Source: Shimia abyssi
GTDB taxonomy: Bacteria > Pseudomonadota > Alphaproteobacteria > Rhodobacterales > Rhodobacteraceae
Direction: 5' to 3'
DNA: 64,000 nucleotides
Assembly (NCBI RefSeq): GCF_003014475.1
Contig: NZ_PYGJ01000001.1
Location: forward strand, 620,001-684,000
Below are positions 43,009-52,402 of the stretch, piece by piece; the first letter of the stretch is position 1, and every line of letters begins with the position of its first letter. Made by a program: the position numbers and the translations under genes. The notes below the pieces were generated by a model. The model was not told where the DNA came from. It did no database searches and worked only from the letters and a program-made list of their open reading frames with translations.

Positions 43009-43033
43009 TTGCAGAAATTTCCGCTGCACTTGC
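43009..43033 (-). promoter_or_regulatory. promoter word shared with ecm (ccrA copy)
   Basis: On the minus strand, in the ccrA leader, GCAA is followed two bases later by GCAGCGGAA, then ATTT and CTGCAA. The ecm leader has GCAA, one base, GCAGCGAATT and CTTGCA in the same order (45075-45097). A common regulator is possible; short length makes chance likely enough to test. Confidence 0.3.
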
Positions 43034-43037
43034 GAAA

Positions 43038-44405
43038 TCAGCTTACCAAGTGTCGTATTGAGTTGGCATAAAAGGCCAGCGCATCCGCTTCGTCCGGATT
43101 GGCTTCAAAAGTTCCATCAACACTGCGGATCATGCGCCGCTTGGTCAATGTGGCCAAAGCCTCTTCTATCGCCCGGTTCTGATCACCTTCGGGCAAGACA
43201 ACCTGCGCTGTCGCGCCGGGCCGATCCAGCCTTTGCACCCGGTCGGCAAATAAGCTGTCGACTGCTGCCCGAGACAGAGGAGCCTTAGCGTCTTCAACAA
43301 TGGCCGCCACCAATGGGACCGGCAAAACCGGTACAATCGCGTTGATCCGCCCCATCAGCTCCCCAGCCAGCGCTTCTGCCGCCGCGTCGCCATCTGGCGC
43401 ATACTCACGCAAGGACAATGGCTGGCCGATACTGACCGCAGCCGTGCCAAACCGATTGCCCCGGCCTAACAGCCGCTGCCACATGTGTTTCAGAAAGAAC
43501 CCGGCGACCACGCTGATACGCGCGTGAAACCCTTTGCCACCGCGCGCCTTGGCCGCCAGCAAAATACGATCTTCCAGAACCCGGTCATAATTTATGGCCA
43601 CAGGTACAAACACAACGTCGCGCGACGCCGGATCGACCCCTTCGGTGATATACTTTAACAATCCCCGCTTAGGATCCTGCGGCCCGCCCGACAGGCTCAG
43701 CCGCCCCTCCGGGAACATCGCCTGCGTGACACCGCCTTGTGTGGCCAAGCGCACATACGCCGCCAAAACCTTGCGGTAGAGCGCGTTGCCCCGATCACGC
43801 CGGATAAAATAAGCGCCCATCGCACGGATCAACCGGCTTAGCGGCCACACCCGCGCCCATTCGCCCACGGCATAGGACAATGCCGACCGTTCTGCCGCCA
43901 GATAGGTCACCAGAACATAGTCCATGTTGCTGCGGTGGTTCATCACAAACACCACGGTCGCGTCCTTGGGAATATCTCGCAGCACCGACTGGCGCGTCTG
44001 CAACAGACGCACCTCAAACAGCGACGTACTCAGCAACCGTGCCACCCGAATGGCAAAGCCGAAATAGGCCGTGGCCGAAAACGATGGCACAATCTCGCGT
44101 GCATAGCGCCGTGCCTCTTCAAAGGCGACGTTTTCGGGCACGCCATTTTCGGCGGCGCGATCTGTCACCGCCTTTGCGACGTCGGGCTGATAAATCAGAC
44201 GCTGGATCATGTCATAGCGCCGCGCCAGCTTAAATGGCTCAATCGGACGCTCCAATCGCGTGTTCAGCTGCGACACTGCGCGCTCCATCCGGCGGCGGAA
44301 AAACCAGCGCACCGACGGGAATAACAAATGGCTGGCTGCTGTGACCGCTGCAAACAGCAGGATCAGGATGAATAGCCAAAGGGGGATTTCGACAACCGAA
44401 GTCAT
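43038..44405 (-). CDS. glycerol-3-phosphate/1-acylglycerol-3-phosphate acyltransferase (PlsB/PlsC type)
   Basis: A 455-aa membrane-bound acyltransferase. One N-terminal membrane segment (about 6-27) is followed by an Arg-rich stretch. The four acyltransferase blocks are visible: NHRSNMDYVLVTYL (catalytic His and Asp with HxxxxD spacing), GAYFIRRDRGN, MFPEGRLSLSGGP and VPVAINYDRVLED. Block spacing and FIRRD/FPEG resemble PlsB-like GPATs more than small PlsC proteins. It would acylate glycerol 3-phosphate or the lyso form in phospholipid synthesis. The ATG at 44405 (MTSVVEIP) is preferred over a TTG five codons earlier. Confidence 0.82.
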   Translation of the reverse strand: MTSVVEIPLWLFILILLFAAVTAASHLLFPSVRWFFRRRMERAVSQLNTRLERPIEPFKLARRYDMIQRLIYQPDVAKAVTDRAAENGVPENVAFEEARRYAREIVPSFSATAYFGFAIRVARLLSTSLFEVRLLQTRQSVLRDIPKDATVVFVMNHRSNMDYVLVTYLAAERSALSYAVGEWARVWPLSRLIRAMGAYFIRRDRGNALYRKVLAAYVRLATQGGVTQAMFPEGRLSLSGGPQDPKRGLLKYITEGVDPASRDVVFVPVAINYDRVLEDRILLAAKARGGKGFHARISVVAGFFLKHMWQRLLGRGNRFGTAAVSIGQPLSLREYAPDGDAAAEALAGELMGRINAIVPVLPVPLVAAIVEDAKAPLSRAAVDSLFADRVQRLDRPGATAQVVLPEGDQNRAIEEALATLTKRRMIRSVDGTFEANPDEADALAFYANSIRHLVS

Positions 44406-44474
44406 GACCAACTCTTGCAATGCACGGCGCTCAGGTAAATATCAAATGCACAAACCGCAACAATAGAAACGTAT

Positions 44475-45068
44475 ATGCGCGACATCACGGTCACTCCCGG
44501 CTTTACTGATTCCGAACGCCCTCAGGTGGTCGATCTCTATTGGCAGGCTTTTTCCGGCAAACTTGGCCTGGTCATGCGCCCGACCAAGAAGGCCCTGGCT
44601 TTTTTTAACGCCGCCCTCAACCCGGACTTTGCGCTGGTGGCCCGCGATCACAACGGCCTTCTTCTGGGAGTCGTCGGCTTCAAAACCGCAAAGGGCGCTC
44701 TGGTTGACGCAGGATATAGTGAGATGGCCCGACATTACGGCCATTTTGGCACACTGTGGCGTGTCGCTCTGCTGGCGCTTCTTGAACGCGACACCGTATC
44801 GGACACCTTACTAATGGATGGCATTTTTGTCGCTGCGTCTGCCCGTGGTCGCGGCGTTGGCACAATTCTACTGAACGCAATCAAGGCAGAAGCTGTCCAC
44901 CGATCTGTCTCCTTCGTTCGATTGGACGTTATCGACACAAACCCTCGCGCCCGCGCTTTATATGAGCGTGAAGGCTTTAAACCGACCGGCGTCGAGCATC
45001 TCGGCCCTCTGCGGCTCGTATTTGGGTTTAAAAGCTCGACAAAGATGGTCTGGCGGGTAGAAACTTAA
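44475..45068 (+). CDS. GNAT family N-acetyltransferase
   Basis: A 197-aa acetyltransferase. The acetyl-CoA motif is GIFVAASARGRGVGTILLNAI (R-G-x-G-x-G), followed by FVRLDVIDTNPRARALYEREGFKPTG. The N-terminal half has a longer helical insert typical of GNATs acting on small molecules or protein N-termini. The substrate is unknown. It is divergent from the acyltransferase gene across 69 bases and stands alone before ecm. Confidence 0.85.
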   Translation: MRDITVTPGFTDSERPQVVDLYWQAFSGKLGLVMRPTKKALAFFNAALNPDFALVARDHNGLLLGVVGFKTAKGALVDAGYSEMARHYGHFGTLWRVALLALLERDTVSDTLLMDGIFVAASARGRGVGTILLNAIKAEAVHRSVSFVRLDVIDTNPRARALYEREGFKPTGVEHLGPLRLVFGFKSSTKMVWRVET

Positions 45069-45074
45069 ATTGCC

Positions 45075-45118
45075 GCAACGCAGCGAATTGACTTGCACAT
45101 GATATTTCGCATATCTAA
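45075..45118 (+). promoter_or_regulatory. candidate ecm promoter and shared word
   Basis: GCAACGCAGCGAATTGACTT (45075-45094) contains the word shared with the ccrA leader and ends in a TTGACT -35 candidate (45088-45093). An 18-base spacer leads to TATCTA (45112-45117) as a possible -10. Confidence 0.35.
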
Positions 45119-45164
45119 CCTCTGACGCAAGAATATTACGCACACGATTCACGAGGACCGCCAA

Positions 45165-47168
45165 ATGTCGCAACCGCAGAAAGATCGCCCCTGGCTGATC
45201 CGCACATACGCAGGCCACTCTACCGCGCAAGCGTCCAACGCGCTTTACCGCTCCAACCTGGCCAAAGGGCAAACCGGCTTGTCTGTCGCCTTCGACCTGC
45301 CCACCCAAACCGGCTATGACAGCGACCATGTGTTGTCACGCGGCGAAGTTGGCAAAGTTGGCGTACCTGTCTGTCATCTCGGTGATATGCGCACCCTGTT
45401 TGACGAAATCCCGCTCGAACAGATGAACACCTCTATGACCATCAATGCCACGGCACCGTGGTTGCTAGCGCTCTATATTGCCGCAGCCGAGGAACAGGGC
45501 GCGGACGTGTCCAAGCTTCAAGGCACCGTGCAAAACGACCTGATCAAAGAATACCTGTCGCGCGGCACATATATCTGCCCGCCCGCCCCGTCGCTCAAAA
45601 TGATCGCGGACGTGGCCGAGTATTGTTATACGAACGTGCCCAAATGGAACCCGATGAATGTGTGTTCCTATCACCTGCAAGAGGCTGGCGCGACACCAGA
45701 ACAGGAGCTTGCCTTTGCGCTGGCCACCGCCATTGCCGTGCTCGACGCGCTCAAACCCCGCGTTCCGGCCGAAGATTTCCCGGCACTGGCCGGTCGCATC
45801 TCGTTCTTCGTGAACGCAGGCATTCGCTTTGTCACCGAAATGTGCAAGATGCGCGCCTTTGTCGATCTCTGGGACGAAATCCTCGAAACCCGCTATGGCG
45901 TTGAGAACCCCAAATACCGCCGCTTCCGCTATGGGGTTCAGGTCAACTCTCTGGGCCTGACCGAACAGCAACCCGAAAACAACGTCTACCGCATCCTGAT
46001 CGAAATGCTCGCCGTGACACTCTCGAAAAAGGCTCGTGCCCGCGCTGTGCAGTTGCCCGCCTGGAACGAAGCCCTTGGCCTGCCACGCCCCTGGGATCAG
46101 CAATGGTCAATGCGGATGCAACAGATCATGGCCTATGAAACCGACCTTCTGGAGTTTGACGATCTGTTTGACGGCAACCCGGCGGTTGATGCCAAGGTCG
46201 AAGCGCTGAAAGACGGCGCGCGCCACGAGCTGGCCAATCTCGACAGCATGGGCGGCGCGATTGACGCCATTGACTACATGAAATCCCGCCTCGTCGATTC
46301 CAACGCTGCCCGTCTCAACCGGATCGAGGCTGGCGAAACCGTGGTTGTGGGCGTGAACAAATTCACAAAGGGCGAACCTTCGCCTCTGATGACCGGCGAT
46401 GGTGGCATTATGGTGGTGGACCCGGCCGTCGAACAGGAACAGATTAACCGCCTTAACGAATGGCGCGATGGTCGCGACGCGAAAGCCGTCGAAACGGCGC
46501 TCGCCGCCCTGCGCGCCGCTGCGAAATCCGGTGAAAACGTCATGCCCGCCTCGATTGCAGCCGCCAAGGCTGGTGTTACAACCGGCGAATGGGCTGCGCA
46601 AATGCGGGTTGTACATGGCGAATACCGTGGCCCCACTGGCGTATCCGGCGCGCCGTCCAATAAAACCGAAGGGTTGGATGATATTCGCGATGCGGTCGAC
46701 GCAGTGTCGGATCGTTTGGGACGTCGCCTGAAATTTGTCATTGGAAAACCCGGCCTTGATGGCCACTCAAACGGAGCTGAACAAATCGCTTTCCGCGCGC
46801 GTGACTGCGGAATGGATATCACATATGATGGCATCCGCCTCACACCCGAGGAAATAGTTGCGAAAGCAATTGAAGATAAAGCCCATGTTGTAGGTCTTTC
46901 AATCTTGTCAGGAAGCCACATCCCACTGATTGAAGACTTGATGGCGCGCATGCGTGACCAGGGGCTTTCCGACACACCGGTAATCGTTGGCGGCATAATT
47001 CCAGACGAAGATGCCGACCGATTGCGCGCAATGGGTGTGGCGCGTGTTTACACGCCAAAGGACTTTGAGTTGAATACAATTATGCACGACATCGTCACTT
47101 TGGCTGACCCCAAGGCCGTCGCCGCGGAATTACGACGCCAAATAGCGTCAAAGGTATCAACGATTTAA
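45165..47168 (+). CDS. ecm: ethylmalonyl-CoA mutase
   Basis: A 667-aa coenzyme-B12-dependent mutase that turns (2R)-ethylmalonyl-CoA into (2S)-methylsuccinyl-CoA. The N-terminal mutase barrel starts RPWLIRTYAGHSTAQASNALYR and contains LSVAFDLPTQTGYDSDH and NTSMTINATAPW. The C-terminal B12-binding domain has GKPGLDGHSNGAEQ (the DxHxxG cobalt ligand) and LSILSGSHIPL. Length and the AGHSTAQASN start match Ecm/MeaA rather than methylmalonyl-CoA mutase. CGAGGACCG precedes the ATG. Confidence 0.96.
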   Translation: MSQPQKDRPWLIRTYAGHSTAQASNALYRSNLAKGQTGLSVAFDLPTQTGYDSDHVLSRGEVGKVGVPVCHLGDMRTLFDEIPLEQMNTSMTINATAPWLLALYIAAAEEQGADVSKLQGTVQNDLIKEYLSRGTYICPPAPSLKMIADVAEYCYTNVPKWNPMNVCSYHLQEAGATPEQELAFALATAIAVLDALKPRVPAEDFPALAGRISFFVNAGIRFVTEMCKMRAFVDLWDEILETRYGVENPKYRRFRYGVQVNSLGLTEQQPENNVYRILIEMLAVTLSKKARARAVQLPAWNEALGLPRPWDQQWSMRMQQIMAYETDLLEFDDLFDGNPAVDAKVEALKDGARHELANLDSMGGAIDAIDYMKSRLVDSNAARLNRIEAGETVVVGVNKFTKGEPSPLMTGDGGIMVVDPAVEQEQINRLNEWRDGRDAKAVETALAALRAAAKSGENVMPASIAAAKAGVTTGEWAAQMRVVHGEYRGPTGVSGAPSNKTEGLDDIRDAVDAVSDRLGRRLKFVIGKPGLDGHSNGAEQIAFRARDCGMDITYDGIRLTPEEIVAKAIEDKAHVVGLSILSGSHIPLIEDLMARMRDQGLSDTPVIVGGIIPDEDADRLRAMGVARVYTPKDFELNTIMHDIVTLADPKAVAAELRRQIASKVSTI

Positions 47169-47198
47169 CCCGTTTAGCATGAAAAGCGGGTTAAATCG
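47161..47198 (+). terminator. hairpin overlapping the ecm stop codon
   Basis: CGATTTAACCCG (47161-47172) and CGGGTTAAATCG (47187-47198) form a perfect 12-bp stem; the 14-base loop can add TTT/AAA pairs. The stem includes the stop codon. There is no T tract, so it may stabilise the mRNA end rather than terminate. Confidence 0.6.
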
Positions 47199-47323
47199 AT
47201 CATCCTGAATTTGCAAGTTGCATCGTTTTTTTCGATTCCACGCAACATGACACAATATCACCCCTATTTTTCACCCGCTGCTTAATTAGAAAATCGCTAG
47301 GATAAAAAGCGAAGGGGAGCGCC

Positions 47324-47638
47324 ATGAAATTAGATGGCATGACAAGCGAAGAATTGCTGGAATTAAAGGCGAATATTGAAATTCAATTGGTCAAGCTGGA
47401 AACCGAGCGTCGTGAAAATGCGCTCAAGGCGGTTCAAAGCGCCGCAGAACAATACGGGTTTTCGCTTGACGAAATCGCCTCCGTTGCGGGTAAACGCAAA
47501 GGTGGACTGACAAAGGGTGTTCCGAAATATGCGCACCCGGATGACAAATCTAAGACTTGGACCGGAAAAGGGCGCAAACCAAAATGGTTTGACGAAGCGC
47601 TCGCCGCAGGAATTGCGCCCGATCAGATGGAAATCTGA
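47324..47638 (+). CDS. H-NS family nucleoid-associated protein (HvrA/Spb type)
   Basis: A 104-aa DNA-binding protein with an N-terminal coiled-coil oligomerisation helix (SEELLELKANIEIQLVKLETERRENALKAVQSAAE) and a C-terminal H-NS domain (PKYAHPDDKSKTWTGKGRKPKWFDEAL) whose TWTGKGRKP is the minor-groove AT-hook-like loop. Rhodobacter HvrA and Spb of this size regulate photosynthesis and nitrogen genes. AAGGGGAG lies 9 bases before the ATG. The 155-base leader is AT-rich, in keeping with autoregulation, which is inferred. Confidence 0.9.
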   Translation: MKLDGMTSEELLELKANIEIQLVKLETERRENALKAVQSAAEQYGFSLDEIASVAGKRKGGLTKGVPKYAHPDDKSKTWTGKGRKPKWFDEALAAGIAPDQMEI

Positions 47639-47722
47639 ATTCGACCTACCCTAAGAACACGCAATAACGTTATTTGCAACGACTCGGGGTACAGGTCACA
47701 CTGGGGGACAGAGGAGGACATC

Positions 47723-48013
47723 ATGTCTCAAACTGTCCCCGACTATGCGAAATCCGTAAAGATTACAGGCCGCGTCCAAAGCGTTGCATTTCGGGCGTGG
47801 ACACGGTCGCGCGCGACTACTCTCGGCCTCACCGGATGGGTACGTAACGATCCAACCGGATCCGTGTCCGCCTTTGTCCAAGGCGATCGCGCCAGCGTTG
47901 ACACTCTGGTCGAAGAGTTCTGGTCAGGTCCCGGCGTGGCTGCGGTGCGCGATGTGCAATCGCAATTCAGCCCGCCCGATCCATCCCTGAACACGTTTGA
48001 AATCCAGCGCTGA
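47723..48013 (+). CDS. acyP: acylphosphatase
   Basis: A 96-aa enzyme hydrolysing acyl phosphates. The signature GRVQSVAFRAWTRSRA carries the catalytic Arg, and GWVRNDPTGSVSAFVQG carries the catalytic Asn. The usual glycine in VQGV is Ser here (VQSV), a mild change. GGAGGA lies 5-10 bases before the ATG. It stands between the hns-like gene and deoD. Confidence 0.92.
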   Translation: MSQTVPDYAKSVKITGRVQSVAFRAWTRSRATTLGLTGWVRNDPTGSVSAFVQGDRASVDTLVEEFWSGPGVAAVRDVQSQFSPPDPSLNTFEIQR

Positions 48014-48092
48014 CCCCGCGTAGCCCTTGCACGCGCGCGGCAGATCGCGTCATCTGGGGCTATATTAAACGCTACGAGGACAGGAACATTTC

Positions 48093-48803
48093 ATGACGAT
48101 TCATATTGGCGCCGAACCCGAGCAGATTGCGCAAACTGTGCTTCTCCCCGGTGATCCGTACCGGGCAAAATGGGCGGCTGAGACTTTTCTTTCCGACGTT
48201 GAATGCATCAATCAGGTGCGCGGTATGCTGGGGTTCACGGGAACGTGGAATGGCCATCGCGTCACCATTCAGGGGTCCGGCATGGGAATGCCATCACTGT
48301 CGATCTACGTCAACGAACTGATCACCAGCTACGACGCGCAAACCCTGATCCGCATTGGTTCGTGCGGCGGAATGCAGGACAAGGTCAAGGTGCGTGACGT
48401 GGTGATCGCTCAGGCGGCCAGCTCGATCTCAACCCCCTCGCGCGGTATTTTCCGCGAGCTTAACTTTGCCCCATGTGCCGATTATGGCCTGCTACGCGCC
48501 GCCGCAGATGCTGCAACGTCGCGCGGAACGCCAACCCATGTGGGCAATATTTATTCTGCCGATGTGTTCTATGACGAACGTCCAGACCTTAACGAACAGA
48601 TGGTGCGCCACGGGATCCTTGGGGTCGAAATGGAAGCCGCCGAGCTATATAATCTTGCCGCGCGCCACGGCCGCAAGGCTCTCGCGGTACTGACCGTGTC
48701 GGATCACCTGCTCACCCATGAATCGCTGCCATCCGAGGATCGGGAAAAGACCTTTGGCGACATGGTCGAGATCGCGCTAGAGGCGGCTTTCGCTGATCAG
48801 TAG
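48093..48803 (+). CDS. deoD: purine-nucleoside phosphorylase
   Basis: A 236-aa hexameric PNP of the DeoD type that splits purine nucleosides with phosphate. It begins [26 protein letters not shown], contains [25 protein letters not shown] and [30 protein letters not shown] with the catalytic Asp. It may use nucleosides brought in by the BMP importer 13 kb upstream. Its last 27 bases overlap the end of the LysR gene on the other strand. Confidence 0.95.
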   Translation: MTIHIGAEPEQIAQTVLLPGDPYRAKWAAETFLSDVECINQVRGMLGFTGTWNGHRVTIQGSGMGMPSLSIYVNELITSYDAQTLIRIGSCGGMQDKVKVRDVVIAQAASSISTPSRGIFRELNFAPCADYGLLRAAADAATSRGTPTHVGNIYSADVFYDERPDLNEQMVRHGILGVEMEAAELYNLAARHGRKALAVLTVSDHLLTHESLPSEDREKTFGDMVEIALEAAFADQ

Positions 48804-49658
48804 GTTCACCAACGCTGTCAGGGGCGGCGACATCTCGCCGCCTCGCACCCCCAAGACCAACCCGCGCGGCAGGGTCACACGCCGCGAAAACGGCGCCACT
48901 AGTGCACCGCTCTCCAAGTGCCGCGCCACCAACGCGCTATGCCCTATCAGCACGCCGGCCCCATTCACCGCCTCTTCAACCGCCAGCGCATAAAGCGAAT
49001 AAACCGGTCCCCGCACCGGCGCTGGTAATGGCACCTGCGTCGCACAACCACTGAGCCACGTCTCCCAATCCTGCGTCCAGACCGCATCGGCTAAACACGG
49101 CACATTTGCCAGATCCTCTATGCTCTGCAATTGTCGCGCCACTTCTGGCGCGCAAACCGGAAAAATCTCATCCCGCGCGATCAGCCGCCCGTCACCCTCC
49201 CCGTAAAAAACTGATAAATCAAATGGTTCTCGCGCAAGGTTGGGCGGGGCCTCCAACGCTGTGACCGAGATTTCCACATCCGCCAAGGCTGCACGGATCG
49301 CGGGCAACCGGGGCGAAAGCCAAAGCTGTGCCACCGCTGGCAGTGCCGAAATGTGAACGCGCCCCGGTGCCGTTGCACGGCGCAAAACGCTAACCGCCTC
49401 GCCCATTGCATCAAACGCAGCACTTAAACTCGGCAGCACCTCAACCCCGACACGGCTCAGCCGAACGCCCTGTGCATGTCGTTCGAACAAATCGACCCCG
49501 CACCACGCCTCAAGCGCTTTGACTTGCTGAGCAACTGCGCCGGGAGTGACACACAGCTCATCCGCCGCACGGGTGAATCCCCCCAAACGCGCGGCCGCTT
49601 CAAAGGCGCGCAACGACGTAATGGGTGGCCCTTTGGGGCGTGGTGGCAGTACGGACAT
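48777..49658 (-). CDS. LysR family transcriptional regulator (GcvA-like)
   Basis: A 293-aa regulator. The N-terminal winged helix ([39 protein letters not shown]) is of the GcvA type, followed by the substrate-binding domain ([21 protein letters not shown]). Start ATG at 49658 has AGAG six bases before it; ATG at 49664 is possible. It is divergent from an SHMT-like gene across 109 bases and probably controls it. The long in-frame extension upstream is rejected because it reads back through that gene. Confidence 0.88.
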   Translation of the reverse strand: MSVLPPRPKGPPITSLRAFEAAARLGGFTRAADELCVTPGAVAQQVKALEAWCGVDLFERHAQGVRLSRVGVEVLPSLSAAFDAMGEAVSVLRRATAPGRVHISALPAVAQLWLSPRLPAIRAALADVEISVTALEAPPNLAREPFDLSVFYGEGDGRLIARDEIFPVCAPEVARQLQSIEDLANVPCLADAVWTQDWETWLSGCATQVPLPAPVRGPVYSLYALAVEEAVNGAGVLIGHSALVARHLESGALVAPFSRRVTLPRGLVLGVRGGEMSPPLTALVNLLISESRL

Positions 49659-49767
49659 GATCATCTCTAGGCTCAGATTTACTATGCCTAGCTTACATGA
49701 TTTCTGATTTGCGCCCAACGCATTCTTTGCGCTCCAATGCAGGCAGATCCTTCGCATTGGAGCAGAT

Positions 49768-51108
49768 ATGCATAGCCTTCGTCCCCGCCCCTGGGTGCCC
49801 GCCGCAACCGAAACCCTCGTCAAACGCGTCGCCGCCGAAACTGTCGGTGCCACAAGCCAGACCATCTCGTCCCACATCGCCAGCCTTGCCCAGCAAAACC
49901 GCGATATCCACGAGCGTGACTGCTTCAACCTCAACCCGGCCACCAACGTCATGAACCCCGCCGCCGAAGAACTGTTATCCTCAGGAATCGGCACGCGCCC
50001 GTCTCTGGGTTATCCCGGCGACAAATATGAAATGGGGCTGGAGGCCATTGAGGAAATCGAAATCATCGCCGCAGAACTCTGTGCCGAGGTGTTTGATGCG
50101 CGGTTTGCAGAAATCCGCGTGCCCTCTGGTGCGCTGGCCAATCTCTATGGGTTTATGGCATTGGCCAAACCCGGCGATGCCATCATTACGCCCCCGGCAC
50201 AAATTGGCGGGCATGTTACGCATCACGCCGCCGGATGTGCTGGTCTATATGGGTTGCACAGTCACCCGGCCCCGGTGAATGCAGATGGCTATACCATCGA
50301 CCTTGAAGGGCTTGCCGATTTGGTCAAACAGGTGAAGCCCGCTCTCATCACGGTAGGAGGGTCGCTCAACCTTCTGGAACACCCTGTGCGCGAAGTGCGT
50401 GAAATTGCTGACACTGTTGGTGCATACGTGTTGTTTGATGCCGCGCATCAATGCGGGATGATAGCCGGGCGGGCATGGCGCAATCCACTAAAAGAGGGCG
50501 CGCATATGATGACCATGTCCACCTACAAGAGCCTTGGTGGCCCACCCTCTGGCCTGATTGTCACAGACGAAGTCGAGATTGCCCAGCGCCTCGACGCCAT
50601 CGCCTTTCCCGGCATGACGGCAAATTTTGACGCGGCCAAATCTGCGGCGCTGGCAGTCTCCATGCTTGATTGGCGCGATCACGGCACGGCCTATGCCCGT
50701 GCGATGATCGACATGGCGCAAGCCCTGGCCGACGCTTTCAAATCCAACGGTATCCCGGTATTTGAAACAGAAGGCGGACCAACGCAGTCGCATCAATTTG
50801 CAATAATCGCCGACCCGTTTGGCGGAGGACAGACTGCGTCCCGACATTTGCGCAAAGCTGGCTATCTGGCCTGCGGCACCGGCCTTCCAGTGGCAGAGGT
50901 CGCAAACGACATGAACGGATTACGCATCGGCACCCCAGAACTGGTGCGTTGGGGGATGACCGCAGGCGAAGCGCCCGAACTGGCCATGCGTATCGCAACC
51001 GCCCTAAAGAGCTCCTCCCCTGAAAAACAGGCGGCGGACACATCAGAATGGCGCGCCTCATTTAACAGGCTGCATTTTATTCACGACGCGAGCACTCCCG
51101 CCCAATGA
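49768..51108 (+). CDS. serine hydroxymethyltransferase-like PLP enzyme
   Basis: A 446-aa fold-type I PLP enzyme resembling SHMT: LGYPGDKYEMGLEAIEEIE (like YPGxRYYGG), FDAAHQCGMIAG with the PLP-binding Asp224 and His227, and the PLP lysine Lys254 in MSTYKSLGGPPSG. It differs from GlyA in the lysine motif (THKTLRGPRGG in SHMT) and has an extended N-terminus starting MHSLRPRPWVPAATETL. It is therefore probably not the housekeeping SHMT; an aldolase or hydroxymethyltransferase on a substituted serine or related beta-hydroxy amino acid is plausible. The divergent LysR gene supports inducible catabolism. Function not proven. Confidence 0.7.
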   Translation: MHSLRPRPWVPAATETLVKRVAAETVGATSQTISSHIASLAQQNRDIHERDCFNLNPATNVMNPAAEELLSSGIGTRPSLGYPGDKYEMGLEAIEEIEIIAAELCAEVFDARFAEIRVPSGALANLYGFMALAKPGDAIITPPAQIGGHVTHHAAGCAGLYGLHSHPAPVNADGYTIDLEGLADLVKQVKPALITVGGSLNLLEHPVREVREIADTVGAYVLFDAAHQCGMIAGRAWRNPLKEGAHMMTMSTYKSLGGPPSGLIVTDEVEIAQRLDAIAFPGMTANFDAAKSAALAVSMLDWRDHGTAYARAMIDMAQALADAFKSNGIPVFETEGGPTQSHQFAIIADPFGGGQTASRHLRKAGYLACGTGLPVAEVANDMNGLRIGTPELVRWGMTAGEAPELAMRIATALKSSSPEKQAADTSEWRASFNRLHFIHDASTPAQ

Positions 51109-51144
51109 TCAGATCAGCAAGCTGACCCGCCATTGGTTGGGCAT

Positions 51145-51173
51145 GGCTCTTCGCCCCCAAGGGGCGATGAGCC
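51145..51173. repeat. intergenic hairpin
   Basis: GGCTC, T, TCGCCCC pairs with GGGGCGA, T, GAGCC across a CAA loop: 12 paired positions with one T-T mismatch. It lies after the SHMT-like gene and may act as a transcript end; no T run follows. Confidence 0.55.
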
Positions 51174-51262
51174 TGCTACGGGCAAGGCCCGCCGGGTCCA
51201 AGTGGTCACGGAAGGGATAACTCAACGCGCGATGGGTTAAGCCGCCTGTGCCTGAAAACCGC

Positions 51263-51300
51263 ACCGACGCGATACCGACAAAATACCGACGTCGGTTTTT
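51263..51300. repeat. three ACCGAC repeats at 11-bp spacing plus inverted copy and T run
   Basis: ACCGAC occurs at 51263, 51274 and 51285, exactly 11 bases apart, and its inverse GTCGGT follows at once (51291-51296), then TTTTT. The last repeat and inverse form a 12-bp palindrome. It lies just after the hemE stop (minus strand) and after the SHMT-like gene (plus strand). Either a terminator or a phased protein-binding site. Confidence 0.5.
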
Positions 51301-51316
51301 GCAGTGTCACCGCCTG

Positions 51317-52351
51317 TTAACCATTGCGTACAGTGTCAATCATCAGCTGCACATTTTCAGGGTCTGCATCGGGTGTAATCCCATGCCCGAGGTTGAAAAT
51401 ATGTGGTCCCTTGCCAAAGGCTTTGACAATGTGCCGGGTTTCATCCTCCAGCGCCTGACCACCGGTAACCATATGAGATGATTTGAGATTCCCCTGAACA
51501 CAGATGCTCTTTTGCACATGTTCCGCAGCCCATTCCGGGCTGACACCATCATCCAGCGCCACGCAATCCGCACCCGTCGCCTCGGCAAATCCGACATAAC
51601 GTTCGCCCGCGCCGCGTGGGAACGCAATGATTGGTATATCCGGGTGTCGGTCTTTCAGCGCAGAGATGATTTTCTGTGTTGGTTCAACGGCATACCGGTC
51701 GAAGTCAACCCCCTTGAGCGATCCAGCCCAGCTGTCAAACAACTTAACAACTTCGGCCCCCGCATCGATTTGCTTAGAGAGGTAATCAATTGTGCCCTCA
51801 ACCAGCCGGTCGATAATCTGTTGAAACAGCGCCGGATTCTCATCTTTGAGCGCGTGAGCAGGCCCCTGATCCGGCGTGCCACGCCCGGCCACCATATAGG
51901 TCGCAACAGTCCACGGTGCGCCCGCAAACCCAATGAGCGTTGTGTCTTCGGGCAATTCACGGCGCAAAATACGCACGGTTTCATAGATCGGATTCAGCAC
52001 GTCGTGGATCTCTGACGCAGGCTTAATCTTTTCGAAGTCACTTTCTATTTGAATGGTCGACAAGCGCGGGCCTTCACCCGTGACAAACCACAAATCCGCG
52101 CCCAACGCCTGGGGCAACAGCAAAATGTCGGCAAACAGGATCGACGCGTCAAAGCCATAGCGACGGATAGGTTGCAATGTGACCTCCGCTGCCAGCTCGC
52201 TGTTATAGCAGAGCGAGAGGAAATCCCCCGCCTGAGCGCGCGTTGCGCGATATTCAGGCAGATACCGTCCGGCCTGACGCATCATCCAGATCGGCGGCGT
52301 CTCTAGGGTTTCACCGGCCAGCGCCGCGAGGATTTTCTTTTTCTGTGTCAT
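51317..52351 (-). CDS. hemE: uroporphyrinogen decarboxylase
   Basis: A 344-aa haem-pathway enzyme that decarboxylates the four acetate side chains of uroporphyrinogen [20 protein letters not shown] near the start is the HemE signature, followed by [12 protein letters not shown] and [16 protein letters not shown]. Length is normal. It is divergent from hemC across 213 bases that contain an FNR-type box 52-65 bases before its start, suggesting oxygen control. Confidence 0.96.
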   Translation of the reverse strand: MTQKKKILAALAGETLETPPIWMMRQAGRYLPEYRATRAQAGDFLSLCYNSELAAEVTLQPIRRYGFDASILFADILLLPQALGADLWFVTGEGPRLSTIQIESDFEKIKPASEIHDVLNPIYETVRILRRELPEDTTLIGFAGAPWTVATYMVAGRGTPDQGPAHALKDENPALFQQIIDRLVEGTIDYLSKQIDAGAEVVKLFDSWAGSLKGVDFDRYAVEPTQKIISALKDRHPDIPIIAFPRGAGERYVGFAEATGADCVALDDGVSPEWAAEHVQKSICVQGNLKSSHMVTGGQALEDETRHIVKAFGKGPHIFNLGHGITPDADPENVQLMIDTVRNG

Positions 52352-52402
52352 GCGTCACCTTTTCGTTCCGCTCAGTCCTAGGCGCCACAAGGCATCCCAG
52401 CG

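Noticed and set aside
47161-47198. Standard rho-independent terminator after ecm
   Set aside because: The stem is perfect but no T tract follows, so it is listed only as a hairpin of uncertain role.
49659-49994. 112-residue extension of the LysR regulator
   Set aside because: It is the antisense of the SHMT-like gene start; the HTH domain begins normally after 49658.
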